From Methylococcaceae bacterium UBA975 (GTDB taxonomy: Bacteria; Pseudomonadota; Gammaproteobacteria; Methylococcales; Cycloclasticaceae), in assembly GCA_002292375.1 (NCBI GenBank), contig DBBV01000008.1, forward strand, positions 1 through 64,000: a DNA stretch of 64,000 nucleotides. The letters are read 5' to 3'. The notes beneath the pieces are model-generated. The model was given only the letters and a program-made list of their open reading frames with translations. It ran no database searches and was not told the DNA's origin. The position numbers and the translations under genes are program-made. Below, piece after piece: positions 43,112 through 52,984 of the stretch; position 1 is the first letter of the stretch, and each line of letters starts with the position of its first letter.

Positions 43112-44272
43112 ATGAATTTACACGAGTATCAAGCAAAGCAGGTGTTTGCCGAGTTCGGCGTTCCTGTGCCATTAGGTAAACCGGCACGATCTGCCAAAGA
43201 GGCGGTAAATGTTGCCAAAGAACTAGGCGGTGATTGTTGGGTGGTTAAAGCCCAGGTACATGCGGGTGGTCGTGGTAAAGCCGGCGGTGTTAAATTATGT
43301 AAGGGAATGGGCGAAGTTGAAGCATTTAGTCGCCAACTGTTGGGTACGCGCTTAGTGACCCCGCAAACAGGCGCCGAAGGCTTGCCAATTGAAACGCTAA
43401 TCGTTGAAGAAGTAAAACCGATTGATCGTGAATTGTACTTGAGTGCAGTCGTCGACCGTGGAAGTAAGCGCATCATGTTTATGGCGTCTGAAGCAGGCGG
43501 TATGGACATCGAAGAAGTTGCCGAAGAAACCCCTGAAAAAATATTACTGGCAGCGGTAGATCCTGTCGCTGGGTTACAGCCGTACCAGTGCCGTAATATA
43601 GCGTTTAAAATGGGCTTAAAGGGTAAGCAGATCGGTCAGCTATTTAAGGTTATGTCGGGTATTTTGCAAATGTTTTTAGCCAAGGATGCCAGCCAGGTTG
43701 AAATTAATCCCTTAATCGTCAACGGTGATGGTGACCTGATCGCCTTAGATGCAAAAGTTAATTTGGACGATAATGCGGCCTACAGACACCCCGACATGGT
43801 GGCAATGCGCGACCCGTCACAAGAAGACGAAAAAGAGCATTTGGCGCAGCAGCACGACCTAAACTACATTACGTTAGATGGTAGTATCGGTTGCATGGTT
43901 AATGGCGCAGGTCTGGCTATGGCGACGATGGATTTAGTTAAATTAGAAGGCGGTTTTCCAGCCAACTTTTTAGATGTAGGTGGGGGTGCAACCGCTGAGC
44001 GTGTAGCTGAGGCCTTTAAACTGATTCTCTCTGATGAAAAAGTAAAGGTGGTCTTGGTCAATATTTTTGGCGGTATCGTTCGTTGCAACCTTATTGCTGA
44101 AGGGATTATTGAGGCGATTAAAGAAGTCGGTGTTAACGTGCCGGTAGTGGTTAGATTGGAAGGTACCAATGCGGATCAAGGTCGCCAGTTACTGAAAGAA
44201 TCAGGCTTAGATATTATTGCGGCAGACGATTTAACGTTAGCTGCCCAAGCTGCCGTAAAAGCAGCGTCTTAG
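43112..44272 (+). CDS. sucC: succinate-CoA ligase, ADP-forming, beta subunit
   Basis: A 386-residue ATP-grasp protein, the beta subunit of succinyl-CoA synthetase in the TCA cycle. The N-terminal MNLHEYQAKQVFAEFGVPVP, the nucleotide-binding VKAQVHAGGRGKAGGVK and the C-terminal VNIFGGIVRCNLIAEGI are highly conserved. The length matches E. coli SucC (388). It is followed by sucD after 12 bases. The pair stands alone, not joined to sucAB. An AAGGAA ribosome site precedes the ATG. Confidence 0.97.
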   Translation: MNLHEYQAKQVFAEFGVPVPLGKPARSAKEAVNVAKELGGDCWVVKAQVHAGGRGKAGGVKLCKGMGEVEAFSRQLLGTRLVTPQTGAEGLPIETLIVEEVKPIDRELYLSAVVDRGSKRIMFMASEAGGMDIEEVAEETPEKILLAAVDPVAGLQPYQCRNIAFKMGLKGKQIGQLFKVMSGILQMFLAKDASQVEINPLIVNGDGDLIALDAKVNLDDNAAYRHPDMVAMRDPSQEDEKEHLAQQHDLNYITLDGSIGCMVNGAGLAMATMDLVKLEGGFPANFLDVGGGATAERVAEAFKLILSDEKVKVVLVNIFGGIVRCNLIAEGIIEAIKEVGVNVPVVVRLEGTNADQGRQLLKESGLDIIAADDLTLAAQAAVKAAS

Positions 44273-44284
44273 GTAAGGAAAAAC

Positions 44285-45157
44285 ATGAGTATTTTAATTA
44301 ATAAAGACACAAAAGTTATTTGCCAAGGGTTTACCGGTAAACAAGGCACTTTTCATTCAGAACAAGCAATCGAATACGGCACGCGGCTTGTTGGCGGCGT
44401 AACACCGGGTCGTGGTGGCGAAAAGCACTTGGACTTGCCCGTATTTAATACGGTAGAAGACGCGGTGAATGAAACGGGTGCAGAGGCAACGATGATCTAC
44501 GTGCCGCCACCATTTGCAGCAGATGCCATTTTAGAGGCAGCAGCAGCGGGCATTAAGGTGATCGTGTGTATTACCGAAGGTATTCCTGTGTTGGATATGC
44601 TAAAAGTTAAGGCCTCGTTGGAGCAATATAAAGATACCGTTTTGATCGGCCCCAACTGCCCAGGTGTGATTACCCCAGGCGAATGCAAAATTGGTATTAT
44701 GCCCGGCTTTATTCATCAGGCCGGTTGTATCGGCGTGGTGTCTCGTTCAGGTACGCTCACCTATGAAGCGGTCCATCAAACAACCTTAGCGGGTCTCGGT
44801 CAGAGTACCTGTGTAGGCATTGGTGGTGATCCAATTCATGGTATGAATTTTATTGATGTCATCTCTCGTTTTCAAGAAGACGAAAATACCAGAGGCATCA
44901 TTATGGTCGGTGAGATAGGTGGTTCTGCTGAAGAAGAAGCCGCCGAGTACATCAAACAGCACGTGACTAAACCAGTAGTGGGTTATATTGCAGGTGTCAC
45001 GGCACCTCCAGGGAAACGCATGGGCCACGCAGGTGCTATTGTATCGGGTGGTAAAGGGACTGCGGATGCCAAATTTGAAGCTTTGGAAGCGGCAGGTGTG
45101 CATATTGTGAAATCACCTACGCAAATGGGTGCAAAAATGAAAGAGATTTTGGGTTAA
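44285..45157 (+). CDS. sucD: succinate-CoA ligase, alpha subunit
   Basis: A 290-residue alpha subunit of succinyl-CoA synthetase. It has the CoA-binding Rossmann segment ICQGFTGKQGTFHSEQAIEY and the phosphohistidine site KRMGHAGAIVSGGKGT. The length matches E. coli SucD (289). It is co-transcribed with sucC and followed by a strong terminator. In this organism it also handles the succinate released by the methylcitrate cycle. Confidence 0.97.
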   Translation: MSILINKDTKVICQGFTGKQGTFHSEQAIEYGTRLVGGVTPGRGGEKHLDLPVFNTVEDAVNETGAEATMIYVPPPFAADAILEAAAAGIKVIVCITEGIPVLDMLKVKASLEQYKDTVLIGPNCPGVITPGECKIGIMPGFIHQAGCIGVVSRSGTLTYEAVHQTTLAGLGQSTCVGIGGDPIHGMNFIDVISRFQEDENTRGIIMVGEIGGSAEEEAAEYIKQHVTKPVVGYIAGVTAPPGKRMGHAGAIVSGGKGTADAKFEALEAAGVHIVKSPTQMGAKMKEILG

Positions 45158-45179
45158 ATAAGCCCAACGTATTAAACAA

Positions 45180-45207
45180 GGGCTGTACTCGTTGCAGCCC
45201 TTTTTTT
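45180..45207 (+). terminator. terminator after sucCD
   Basis: The stem GGGCTG (45180-45185) pairs with CAGCCC (45195-45200) and is followed by seven T residues, 23 bases after the sucD stop. Confidence 0.9.
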
Positions 45208-45246
45208 ACCTTATGCTTTTTAGTCTGTGTTTAAGGCCGTCATGTT

Positions 45247-46872
45247 ATGAAAATAGCCATCGTACAATTCAACCCCATCGTTGGAGACTTGATCGGTAAC
45301 GCCGATCGAATTATTGACTTTTGTTGTCAGGCTGCGGAACAAGACGCAGTAGCCATTGTATTCCCAGAGTTAGCCATTAGCGGCTACCCGCCAGAAGATT
45401 TGTTACTGCGTGATGATTTTATTCAAGGCGCAGAACAGGCGTTGGCGCGTATCGCGAATAGCTGCCCATCCATCACCATTATTTTGGGTTACCCTGAAAA
45501 AGACGAAATGGGTTTATATAATAGTGTGGCGGTGTTACAAAACGGGCACTTGCTTGCAAATTACCGTAAACAACAATTGCCTAATTATGGCGTGTTTGAT
45601 GAAAAGCGCTATTTTGAGGCAGGCACCCAAGCAAGCACATTTAGCTTAGGTGATCTAAAAATCGGCTTGACCTTATGTGAAGACATCTGGACCCCCAGCG
45701 TTTGTCAGCAGCTTAAAGAGGCAAATGCAACGCTGATTATCAATCTAAATGCGTCACCGTTTGAACTGAATAAAAGGCAGCGACGTATACAAACGGTTCA
45801 AGCTCGGGTAGACGAAACGGATTTACCGTTGATTTATGTCAATCAGGTAGGTGGGCAGGATGAGTTGGTGTTTGACGGCAGTTCGTTTGTGATGGATGAC
45901 AATAAAAACATCGTTCAGCAATTACCTGCTTTTGAAGAATTGATGCAATTGGTTGAGATTGCGGCTGATGGGGCGCCAATGGCACCCCAAAAACCGTTGG
46001 CCGAACCGTTGTCAGATAGGGCGAGTATTTATCAGGCGTTGGTTTTAGGGGTACGTGACTACATCAAAAAAAATGGTTTTAACGGCGCAGTACTTGGCTT
46101 GTCAGGCGGAATCGATTCCGCACTGACCTTAGCGATTGCCGTTGATGCGATAGGGGCCGACAACGTTGAAGTGGTGCTAATGCCATCGAAGTACACGGCC
46201 GATATGAGCAATCAAGACGCCATTCAACAAGCGCAGACTATGGGCGTTAAACATCATATTATTCCTATTGAGCCTGCGGTATCGGCTTTTTCTGAGATGC
46301 TGTCAAAAACGTTTACGGGCCTAGAGAACGATGTAACCGAAGAAAATATTCAAGCCCGTAGCCGCGGGGTTTTATTAATGGCTATCTCTAACAAAAAACG
46401 CATGATTTTACTAACTACCGGAAATAAGAGCGAAATGAGCGTGGGTTATGCCACCTTGTACGGTGATATGGCGGGTGGTTTTGCGCCGTTAAAAGACGTG
46501 CCTAAAATGATGGCATATGCCTTGGCAAATTACCGTAATACACTGTCAGACGTCATTCCAGAACGGGTTATACAGCGTCCACCCTCTGCGGAGTTAGCTC
46601 CGGATCAAAAAGATGAAGATAGCTTACCGCCTTACCCAATACTGGATGATATTTTGGAGCGCTATATCGAGCAAGATCAGTCACGAGATGACATTTTGCA
46701 AGCGGGTTACGAGCAACAGGCAGTGGACAGGGTGTTGCGATTGGTGGAACAAAATGAGTATAAGCGGCGTCAAGCACCACCAGGGGTTAAAATCACGACC
46801 CGCGCGTTTGGGCGTGAGCGGCGATTCCCGATGACCTCAGGTTTTAGTAAGCTTTTATTTCGCTCAAAATAG
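45247..46872 (+). CDS. nadE: glutamine-dependent NAD+ synthetase
   Basis: A 541-residue two-domain NadE. The N-terminal nitrilase-type glutaminase (about 1-250) has its Glu-Lys-Cys triad in FPELAISGYPPEDLL, YRKQQLPNYGVFDE and LTLCEDIW. The C-terminal synthetase has the ATP pyrophosphatase loop LGLSGGIDSALT and the TTGNKSEMSVGYATLYGD segment. It amidates deaminido-NAD using glutamine nitrogen. The length is typical of the bacterial glutamine-using form; the E. coli enzyme lacks the first domain. It converges on bamD with a one-base gap. Confidence 0.96.
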   Translation: MKIAIVQFNPIVGDLIGNADRIIDFCCQAAEQDAVAIVFPELAISGYPPEDLLLRDDFIQGAEQALARIANSCPSITIILGYPEKDEMGLYNSVAVLQNGHLLANYRKQQLPNYGVFDEKRYFEAGTQASTFSLGDLKIGLTLCEDIWTPSVCQQLKEANATLIINLNASPFELNKRQRRIQTVQARVDETDLPLIYVNQVGGQDELVFDGSSFVMDDNKNIVQQLPAFEELMQLVEIAADGAPMAPQKPLAEPLSDRASIYQALVLGVRDYIKKNGFNGAVLGLSGGIDSALTLAIAVDAIGADNVEVVLMPSKYTADMSNQDAIQQAQTMGVKHHIIPIEPAVSAFSEMLSKTFTGLENDVTEENIQARSRGVLLMAISNKKRMILLTTGNKSEMSVGYATLYGDMAGGFAPLKDVPKMMAYALANYRNTLSDVIPERVIQRPPSAELAPDQKDEDSLPPYPILDDILERYIEQDQSRDDILQAGYEQQAVDRVLRLVEQNEYKRRQAPPGVKITTRAFGRERRFPMTSGFSKLLFRSK

Positions 46873-46873
46873 C

Positions 46874-47728
46874 TTATTCATCCAACTCAAGGTAGTCCCA
46901 AATTTTCTCTGAAACGGTTTTTTCATGCGCGAATTTTGGGTTATCTAGCGGTGGTAAGCCGTTTGGATAGTTTAGCTGGTAAATACGTTCGGCATCTGCG
47001 GCCAGGTCGGGCATATCGGCTTGTCTATAGGCGTCAGCCATAAGTAGTAACGCGCGAGGCACGGCAGTCGTTTGTGGGTATTTTTCAATAATGTGTTTAG
47101 CGCGATTGATCGATGCGACATAGGCTTTGCGTTTCATATAATAGTTGGCCACATTGAGGTCGTATAAAGCCAAATTAGACTTCAAGGCAATGATGCGCTG
47201 TTCTGAGTCGGCGGCGTATTTGCTATTCGGGAAACGGCGTAGCAGGGTTTCAAAATCGTCCAACGACTTGACTGCGGCACCGGGGTCGCGCTGTGATTTA
47301 TCTGTCGGCAGATAGCGTTCTAAAAAGCCAATGCCGCGGTTAAAATTAATTAAGCCTTTTAAATAGTAAATATAGTCAATATTTTCATGGCGCGGGTGAA
47401 TGCGAATAAAGCGGTTGGCGGTGGCAAGGGCCGACTCTGGCTCATCATTTTTATAATAAGCGTAGGTTAAATCAATTTGTGCTTGTTGCGCGTAGGTGCC
47501 AAAGGGGTAGCGAGACTCTAGGCTTTCATACAGCTCAATTGCAGTAATAAAGTTTTCGTCAGTTAAGGCGGATTTTGCTTCATTATAAAAATCAGCGGCA
47601 GACCAATTGGCTTTTTCATCGGGGGCATCTTTAGGTTTAACCACGTCCACGATGGAACATGCGCCAACAGTGGCGAACACAAAGGTCAATAAAATTCGTT
47701 TAAGCTGTATACGAGTGATAAAAGTCAT
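46874..47728 (-). CDS. bamD: outer-membrane assembly lipoprotein BamD
   Basis: A 284-residue lipoprotein (lipobox VGAC, Cys at residue 24) with TPR repeats. The BamD signatures AADFYNEAKSALTDENF, ALYESLESRYPFGTYAQQAQ-like (residues about 60-85) and DPGAAVKSLDDFETLLRRFP are clear. It is the essential lipoprotein of the BAM complex that inserts beta-barrel proteins. It is divergent from rluD across 74 bases, an arrangement found in many gammaproteobacteria. It converges with nadE. Confidence 0.95.
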   Translation of the reverse strand: MTFITRIQLKRILLTFVFATVGACSIVDVVKPKDAPDEKANWSAADFYNEAKSALTDENFITAIELYESLESRYPFGTYAQQAQIDLTYAYYKNDEPESALATANRFIRIHPRHENIDYIYYLKGLINFNRGIGFLERYLPTDKSQRDPGAAVKSLDDFETLLRRFPNSKYAADSEQRIIALKSNLALYDLNVANYYMKRKAYVASINRAKHIIEKYPQTTAVPRALLLMADAYRQADMPDLAADAERIYQLNYPNGLPPLDNPKFAHEKTVSEKIWDYLELDE

Positions 47729-47802
47729 GAGTTAAATAACGAGTTAGGATAAATTAAGCGGTTATAATGCCGTAGCGTGTCAATTATTACAATCTTATCA
47801 GC

Positions 47803-48756
47803 GTGAAAACAGAACAAATAGAACTAATTATTCCACAAGAGTTGGCTGGGCTTCGGTTAGATCAAGCGTTGGCCGAGTTGTGTCCGGAGTTTTCACGAAG
47901 CCGGCTGAAGAGCTGGGTGAATAGTGGCGATGTCTTGGTCGATCAGCGTGTGCTGCGTCCACGAGACAAAATACGCGGGGGTGAGTCGATCAGTATTAAC
48001 CCGATAGCCGATACCTCACTGGAGGTAAAAGCAGAGCCGATTGAGTTAAATATTGTCTACGAAGATGAATCAATGATCGTGGTCAACAAACCAGCAGGCC
48101 TGGTTGTTCACCCGGCCGCGGGCAATTGGGCGGGTACCCTACAAAATGCGTTACTGCATTATGATCCAAACTTGGAAGGTTTGCCGCGTGCCGGCCTGGT
48201 ACACAGGATTGATAAAGAAACCAGTGGTTTGCTGATGGTGGCAAGAAATTTAACCGCGCATAAAACCTTGGTAGACCAATTGCAAGCGCGAGCGTTTCAG
48301 CGAGAATACTTAACGGTTGTTAGGGGGTTTATTACTGCCGGTGGAACAATCGACGAACCCTTGGCCCGACACCCAACAGACCGTAAGCGTTACGCTGTAA
48401 AAGCGGGCGGTAAAGAGGCGATCACCCATTACCGGGTCGAAAAACGCTTTGCTAAACACACCTTATTAAAAGTTAAGTTAGAAACAGGCCGTACCCATCA
48501 AATACGGGTGCATTTAAGCCATCGGCATCACCCTATTGTCGGCGACCAAGTGTATGGTGGTCGGTATAAAGCTATTGCCAACGCCAGTGAGTTGCTTACT
48601 GAAACGTTGCGTGGCTTTAGGCGTCAAGCCTTACACGCGGCTAGGTTGGGGGTGGTGCACCCGTTAAGCGGCGAAGACATCTCGTGGCAGTGTGAGTTAC
48701 CCGACGATATGGCGAACTTAGTTAAGGTGCTGCAGCAAGAGTCACCAGCACCCTAG
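47803..48756 (+). CDS. rluD: 23S rRNA pseudouridine synthase RluD
   Basis: A 317-residue RluA-family pseudouridine synthase with an N-terminal S4 RNA-binding domain (about 15-75). The catalytic Asp lies in GLVHRIDKETSGLLMVA, and TGRTHQIRVHLSH is conserved. RluD modifies helix 69 of 23S rRNA. The start is GTG at 47803; no ATG fits the family N terminus. Divergent bamD and the following pgeF gene reproduce the conserved bamD-rluD-yfiH arrangement, which fixes the RluD assignment. Confidence 0.95.
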   Translation: MKTEQIELIIPQELAGLRLDQALAELCPEFSRSRLKSWVNSGDVLVDQRVLRPRDKIRGGESISINPIADTSLEVKAEPIELNIVYEDESMIVVNKPAGLVVHPAAGNWAGTLQNALLHYDPNLEGLPRAGLVHRIDKETSGLLMVARNLTAHKTLVDQLQARAFQREYLTVVRGFITAGGTIDEPLARHPTDRKRYAVKAGGKEAITHYRVEKRFAKHTLLKVKLETGRTHQIRVHLSHRHHPIVGDQVYGGRYKAIANASELLTETLRGFRRQALHAARLGVVHPLSGEDISWQCELPDDMANLVKVLQQESPAP

Positions 48757-48757
48757 C

Positions 48758-49498
48758 GTGGCGATGGATCTGATTTTCCCCAGTTGGCCTGCACCTGAGT
48801 GCGTTAAGGCGTTAACGACTTGTCGCCAAGGTGGGTTTAGTCAGGCGCCGTACACCAGTTTAAATTTAGCCTTGCACGTCAATGATGAGTCGGCTGTGGT
48901 CGCTAAAAACAGGGCCCGTCTATCGCAACGTTGCCTACTGCCTTCGGAGCCGATTTGGCTAGAGCAAGTACATGGCGTTAAGGTGCTTGATCTCGATCAA
49001 GTCGATAAGTCATCGCCTTTGCAAGCAGACGGTTCATTGTCGCGACAACAAAACAGCGTGTGCGCGGTGATGACAGCAGACTGTTTGCCAATCTTACTCT
49101 GCAAATCAGATGGCTCGGCGGTGGCGGCGATTCATGCGGGTTGGCGCGGTTTATTATCGGGTGTGGTTGAAAACGCCATTGCCTCGTTGGCTGAGCCAGA
49201 AAAAATTCTTGCTTGGCTTGGTCCAGCTATAGGCCCTGGTCGCTTTGAGGTGGGTGATGAGGTCAGGCAAGCGTTTTACTTGAAGAGCCAGGTTATGGCG
49301 CAGGCGTTTAAAGCCAGCGAAAACTCAAAATACCTTGCCGATTTATACGCACTGGCTAGAATAACGCTGATTCAACAGGGCGTAAAAAGAATATATGGTG
49401 GTGACTATTGCACGTATAATCAGGCCGATATGTTCTATTCTTATCGACGCGAGCCCATAACCGGCCGAATGGCCTCGTTAATTTGGCTACAACCCTAA
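48758..49498 (+). CDS. pgeF: peptidoglycan editing factor PgeF (YfiH, multicopper-laccase fold)
   Basis: A 246-residue protein of the YfiH/DUF152 family. Conserved metal/active-site motifs are HGVKVL, CAVMTADCLPILL and HAGWRGLLSGVVENA. The family has purine-nucleoside phosphorylase activity, and in E. coli a role in keeping L-Ser out of peptidoglycan. It begins one base after the rluD stop with GTG at 48758, or with ATG at 48764, and is coupled to rluD. The length is normal. Confidence 0.93.
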   Translation: MAMDLIFPSWPAPECVKALTTCRQGGFSQAPYTSLNLALHVNDESAVVAKNRARLSQRCLLPSEPIWLEQVHGVKVLDLDQVDKSSPLQADGSLSRQQNSVCAVMTADCLPILLCKSDGSAVAAIHAGWRGLLSGVVENAIASLAEPEKILAWLGPAIGPGRFEVGDEVRQAFYLKSQVMAQAFKASENSKYLADLYALARITLIQQGVKRIYGGDYCTYNQADMFYSYRREPITGRMASLIWLQP

Positions 49499-49514
49499 CC
49501 TAGAAAAACTATTG

Positions 49515-50294
49515 ATGAGTACATTAAGCTGGATTATTTTCTTTACCTTGGTCGGTGGTGTGCTGAGTGTTTCAGCTGCTTCCTTGGTGTTGACCTTACC
49601 GAAAAAAATTATCGATAAGGCTTTGCCTTTTAGCGTTAGTTTTGCAACCGGTGCATTATTGAGTGTTTCGTTTGTTGGCCTGATCCCTCACGCCTTAGAA
49701 GAAGTGGGTGCTGAGAACTTCCACACCTTGTCGATCACTATTTTGGCGGGTTTGATGGTGTTTTTTGTATTAGAAAAACTGGTCTTGTGGCGACATTGTC
49801 ATCACGATGATTGTGAGGGTCATATTGACGTACACGCGCACAGTCATAAATCTGCAGGCACCCTTATCTTGGTTGGCGATAGCGTGCATAATTTTGTCGA
49901 TGGCGTGTTGATAGCGGCGGCATTTTTAACCGATATTCATTTAGGCGTGGTCACTGCATTGGCGGTAACAACGCACGAGATTCCGCAAGAAGTGGGCGAC
50001 TTTGCGATTTTATTGCAAAGTGGCTTTAGCCGAAAAAAGGCCATTATTTACAATATTATTTCTAGCTTCGCTACCTTGGCGGGTGGTTTGCTGGCTTATT
50101 TTTGGTTGGCGGACTTTAAAGATTTATTACCCTATGTGCTGGCTTTTGCCGCAGCCAGTTTTATTTATATCGCGGTCGCAGACCTTATTCCTACGCTACA
50201 CAGACGGGTCAATCTGTCAGCGGCAGTTGAACAAATAGGGCTGATGTTGCTGGGCATTGGTGTTATCAGCTGGCTGCATGGCTTTATTCATTAA
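49515..50294 (+). CDS. ZIP-family metal transporter
   Basis: A 259-residue inner-membrane protein with about eight transmembrane helices. The metal path residues are in DSVHNFVDGVLIAAAF (helix IV) and TTHEIPQEVGDFAILL (helix V). A cytoplasmic His-rich loop (HCHHDDC, HIDVHAHSH) lies between helices III and IV. It probably imports zinc or another divalent metal. I chose the ATG at 49515 over a TTG at 49512. It lies 16 bases after pgeF and may share its transcript. No Zur or Fur site was recognised. Confidence 0.9.
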   Translation: MSTLSWIIFFTLVGGVLSVSAASLVLTLPKKIIDKALPFSVSFATGALLSVSFVGLIPHALEEVGAENFHTLSITILAGLMVFFVLEKLVLWRHCHHDDCEGHIDVHAHSHKSAGTLILVGDSVHNFVDGVLIAAAFLTDIHLGVVTALAVTTHEIPQEVGDFAILLQSGFSRKKAIIYNIISSFATLAGGLLAYFWLADFKDLLPYVLAFAAASFIYIAVADLIPTLHRRVNLSAAVEQIGLMLLGIGVISWLHGFIH

Positions 50295-50326
50295 ACCTTA
50301 GTCGTTTAGTAGACCTGATCTGTATC

Positions 50327-50353
50327 ATTGACTTGTTACAGCATCGTCCCCAT
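50327..50353 (+). promoter_or_regulatory. candidate sigma-32 heat-shock promoter of clpB
   Basis: ATTGAC (50327-50332) and CCCCAT (50348-50353, extending as CCCCATTAAT) are separated by 15 bases and lie 36 bases before the clpB ATG. The -10 element matches the sigma-32 consensus exactly; the -35 is partial. Confidence 0.55.
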
Positions 50354-50389
50354 TAATAGGTTATTCAGAAAACTAATGGGGATTAAACT

Positions 50390-52981
50390 ATGAGAATGGA
50401 CAAACTCACCAGCCAGTTTCAACTGGCTTTGTCAGATGCGCAAAGCCTAGCAGTAGGCAACGACCATCAATTTATTGAAGCAACCCACTTGCTGATAGCG
50501 ATGCTAGACCAGCAAGGCGCTAGTGTGCGGCATTTATTGCAACTAGCCGGTGTTAATGTGAATCAATTACGCTCATCCTTGGGTGAAGCGCTTGATCGTT
50601 TGCCGACTGTTGAAGGTGCTTCGGGTGACGTGCAGTTATCAAGCGACCTTGGGCGTTTATTAAATGTTGCCGACAAACTCGCGCAAAAACGTGGCGATGC
50701 GTATATTTCCAGTGAATTATTTGTACTGGCTGCGTCAGACGATAAAGGCCAAGCGGCTAAGATGCTGCAGCAAGCAGGCGCGAGTAAAAGCTTGCTCGAA
50801 AAAGCCATCGACGACGTGCGAGGGGGCGAGGCGGTGACCGACCAAAATGCGGAAGAGAACCGGCAAGCGCTGGAAAAATACAGTATCGACCTCACCGAAC
50901 GGGCTGAACAGGGTAAGTTGGATCCAGTGATCGGTCGCGATGAAGAAATTCGTCGTACCATTCAAGTGTTGCAACGGCGTACCAAAAATAACCCGGTATT
51001 AATTGGCGAGCCGGGTGTGGGCAAAACGGCGATTGTCGAAGGCTTAGCGCAACGCATCGTTAACGGAGAGGTGCCAGAAAACCTAAAATCAAAACGTTTG
51101 TTGTCATTAGATATGGCGGCGCTGGTTGCAGGCGCAAAATTTCGTGGTGAATTTGAAGAACGCCTAAAAGCGGTGTTAAATGACGTTTCCAAGCAAGAAG
51201 GTCAGGTGATTCTGTTTATCGATGAGTTGCACACCATGGTGGGTGCGGGTAAAGGCGAAGGCGCAATGGATGCCGGAAATATGCTTAAACCAGCACTCGC
51301 ACGCGGCGACTTACACTGCGTGGGCGCAACCACGCTGAATGAATACCGGCAATACATTGAAAAAGATGCTGCGCTCGAACGGCGCTTTCAAAAAGTCTTG
51401 GTTGATGAGCCTAGCGTGGAAGACACAATCGCTATTTTGCGTGGCTTAAAAGAGCGCTACGAGGTGCATCATGGTGTTGCTATCACGGATCCCGCCATTG
51501 TGTCGGCAGCGACCCTATCGCACCGGTATATTACTGATCGGCAGTTGCCTGACAAAGCGATTGATTTAATCGATGAGTCGGCTAGCCGTATTCGCATGGA
51601 AATGGACTCTAAACCGGAGTCAATGGACCGCTTAGAACGCCGCTTGATTCAATTAAAAATTGAGCGCGAAGCGCTAAAAAAAGAAAGTGATGAGGCTTCT
51701 AAAAAACGGTTGCAATTGCTCGAGTCCGACATTAATGGGCTTGAAAAAGAATATGCCGATTTGGATGAAGTGTGGAAGGCTGAAAAGGCAGCAATGCAAG
51801 GCAGCGCGCAACACAAAGAAGAACTAGAGCGCGTGAAGCTGGAAATGGAAACCGCACGTCGCGCGGGCGATTTAGCGCGTATGTCAGAGCTTCAATACGG
51901 TGAAATCCCACGTTTGGAAAAAGCCATTCAAGCCGCCGAACAAGGAAGCGATGATCAGGTGTTTACCCTGTTGCGTAATAATGTGACTGAAGAAGAAATC
52001 GCTGAGGTGGTCTCTAAGTGGACCGGTATTCCGGTGTCTAAAATGCTTGAAGGCGAGCGTGAAAAATTATTGCACATGGAGGCCAATCTCGGCCAGCGAG
52101 TGATTGGGCAAGAAGAGGCCGTTAAAGCAATGAGTGATGCAATCCGGCGTTCACGCGCGGGTTTATCAGACCCTGATCGCCCAAATGGTTCGTTCTTATT
52201 TTTGGGCCCAACAGGGGTAGGTAAAACGGAGCTATGTAAAGCCCTAGCAGAATTTTTGTTCGATACCGAAGAAGCCATCGTGCGCATTGATATGTCTGAA
52301 TTTATGGAAAAACATTCGGTTGCGCGGCTAATTGGTGCGCCGCCGGGTTACGTGGGCTATGAAGAAGGTGGCTACTTAACTGAAGCCGTACGCCGTAGGC
52401 CGTATTCAGTGATATTGATGGATGAGGTTGAAAAGGCGCACCCCGACGTGTTCAATGTTTTATTGCAAGTGCTAGATGATGGCCGTCTAACCGATGGTCA
52501 GGGGCGAACGGTAGATTTCCGTAATACCGTTATTGTAATGACATCTAACTTGGGCTCAGACCGGATACAAGAGTTGGCCGGTGAGGCTAATTACGACGAG
52601 ATGAAGAGCGCAGTGATGGCCGTAGTGGGTAATCACTTCCGCCCTGAGTTTATTAACCGTATCGATGAGTCGGTGGTGTTCCACCCGCTTGGGCGTTCAC
52701 AAATCAGAGCGATTACCACGATACAAGTCGAGGTTTTACGTCAACGTTTAAAAGACAGGGATATGGATCTACAAGTGACGGACTTGGCCTTGGATAAACT
52801 GGGTGAAGCAGGATTTGACCCCGTATATGGCGCTAGGCCACTTAAACGGGCAATTCAGCAGCGTTTAGAGAACTCTCTGGCGCAAGATATCTTATCGGGA
52901 CACTTTATGCCCGGTGATGTCATCAAGGTTGATGTTGAAGGTAGTGGTGAAGAGGCGACTTTAATATTCACTAAAGCCTAG
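50390..52981 (+). CDS. clpB: ATP-dependent chaperone ClpB
   Basis: An 863-residue Hsp100 disaggregase. It has an N-terminal Clp repeat domain (about 1-145), first AAA+ ring with GEPGVGKTAIVEGLA, a coiled-coil middle domain (about 400-525, charged ERRLIQLKIEREALKKE-like) and a second AAA+ ring with GPTGVGKTELCKALAEFLF. The pore-loop and arginine-finger regions look normal, and the presence of the middle domain separates it from ClpA. It works with DnaK to rescue aggregated proteins. The ATG at 50390 has GGGGA seven bases upstream. A sigma-32-like promoter is just before it. Confidence 0.97.
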   Translation: MRMDKLTSQFQLALSDAQSLAVGNDHQFIEATHLLIAMLDQQGASVRHLLQLAGVNVNQLRSSLGEALDRLPTVEGASGDVQLSSDLGRLLNVADKLAQKRGDAYISSELFVLAASDDKGQAAKMLQQAGASKSLLEKAIDDVRGGEAVTDQNAEENRQALEKYSIDLTERAEQGKLDPVIGRDEEIRRTIQVLQRRTKNNPVLIGEPGVGKTAIVEGLAQRIVNGEVPENLKSKRLLSLDMAALVAGAKFRGEFEERLKAVLNDVSKQEGQVILFIDELHTMVGAGKGEGAMDAGNMLKPALARGDLHCVGATTLNEYRQYIEKDAALERRFQKVLVDEPSVEDTIAILRGLKERYEVHHGVAITDPAIVSAATLSHRYITDRQLPDKAIDLIDESASRIRMEMDSKPESMDRLERRLIQLKIEREALKKESDEASKKRLQLLESDINGLEKEYADLDEVWKAEKAAMQGSAQHKEELERVKLEMETARRAGDLARMSELQYGEIPRLEKAIQAAEQGSDDQVFTLLRNNVTEEEIAEVVSKWTGIPVSKMLEGEREKLLHMEANLGQRVIGQEEAVKAMSDAIRRSRAGLSDPDRPNGSFLFLGPTGVGKTELCKALAEFLFDTEEAIVRIDMSEFMEKHSVARLIGAPPGYVGYEEGGYLTEAVRRRPYSVILMDEVEKAHPDVFNVLLQVLDDGRLTDGQGRTVDFRNTVIVMTSNLGSDRIQELAGEANYDEMKSAVMAVVGNHFRPEFINRIDESVVFHPLGRSQIRAITTIQVEVLRQRLKDRDMDLQVTDLALDKLGEAGFDPVYGARPLKRAIQQRLENSLAQDILSGHFMPGDVIKVDVEGSGEEATLIFTKA

Positions 52982-52984
52982 CGC

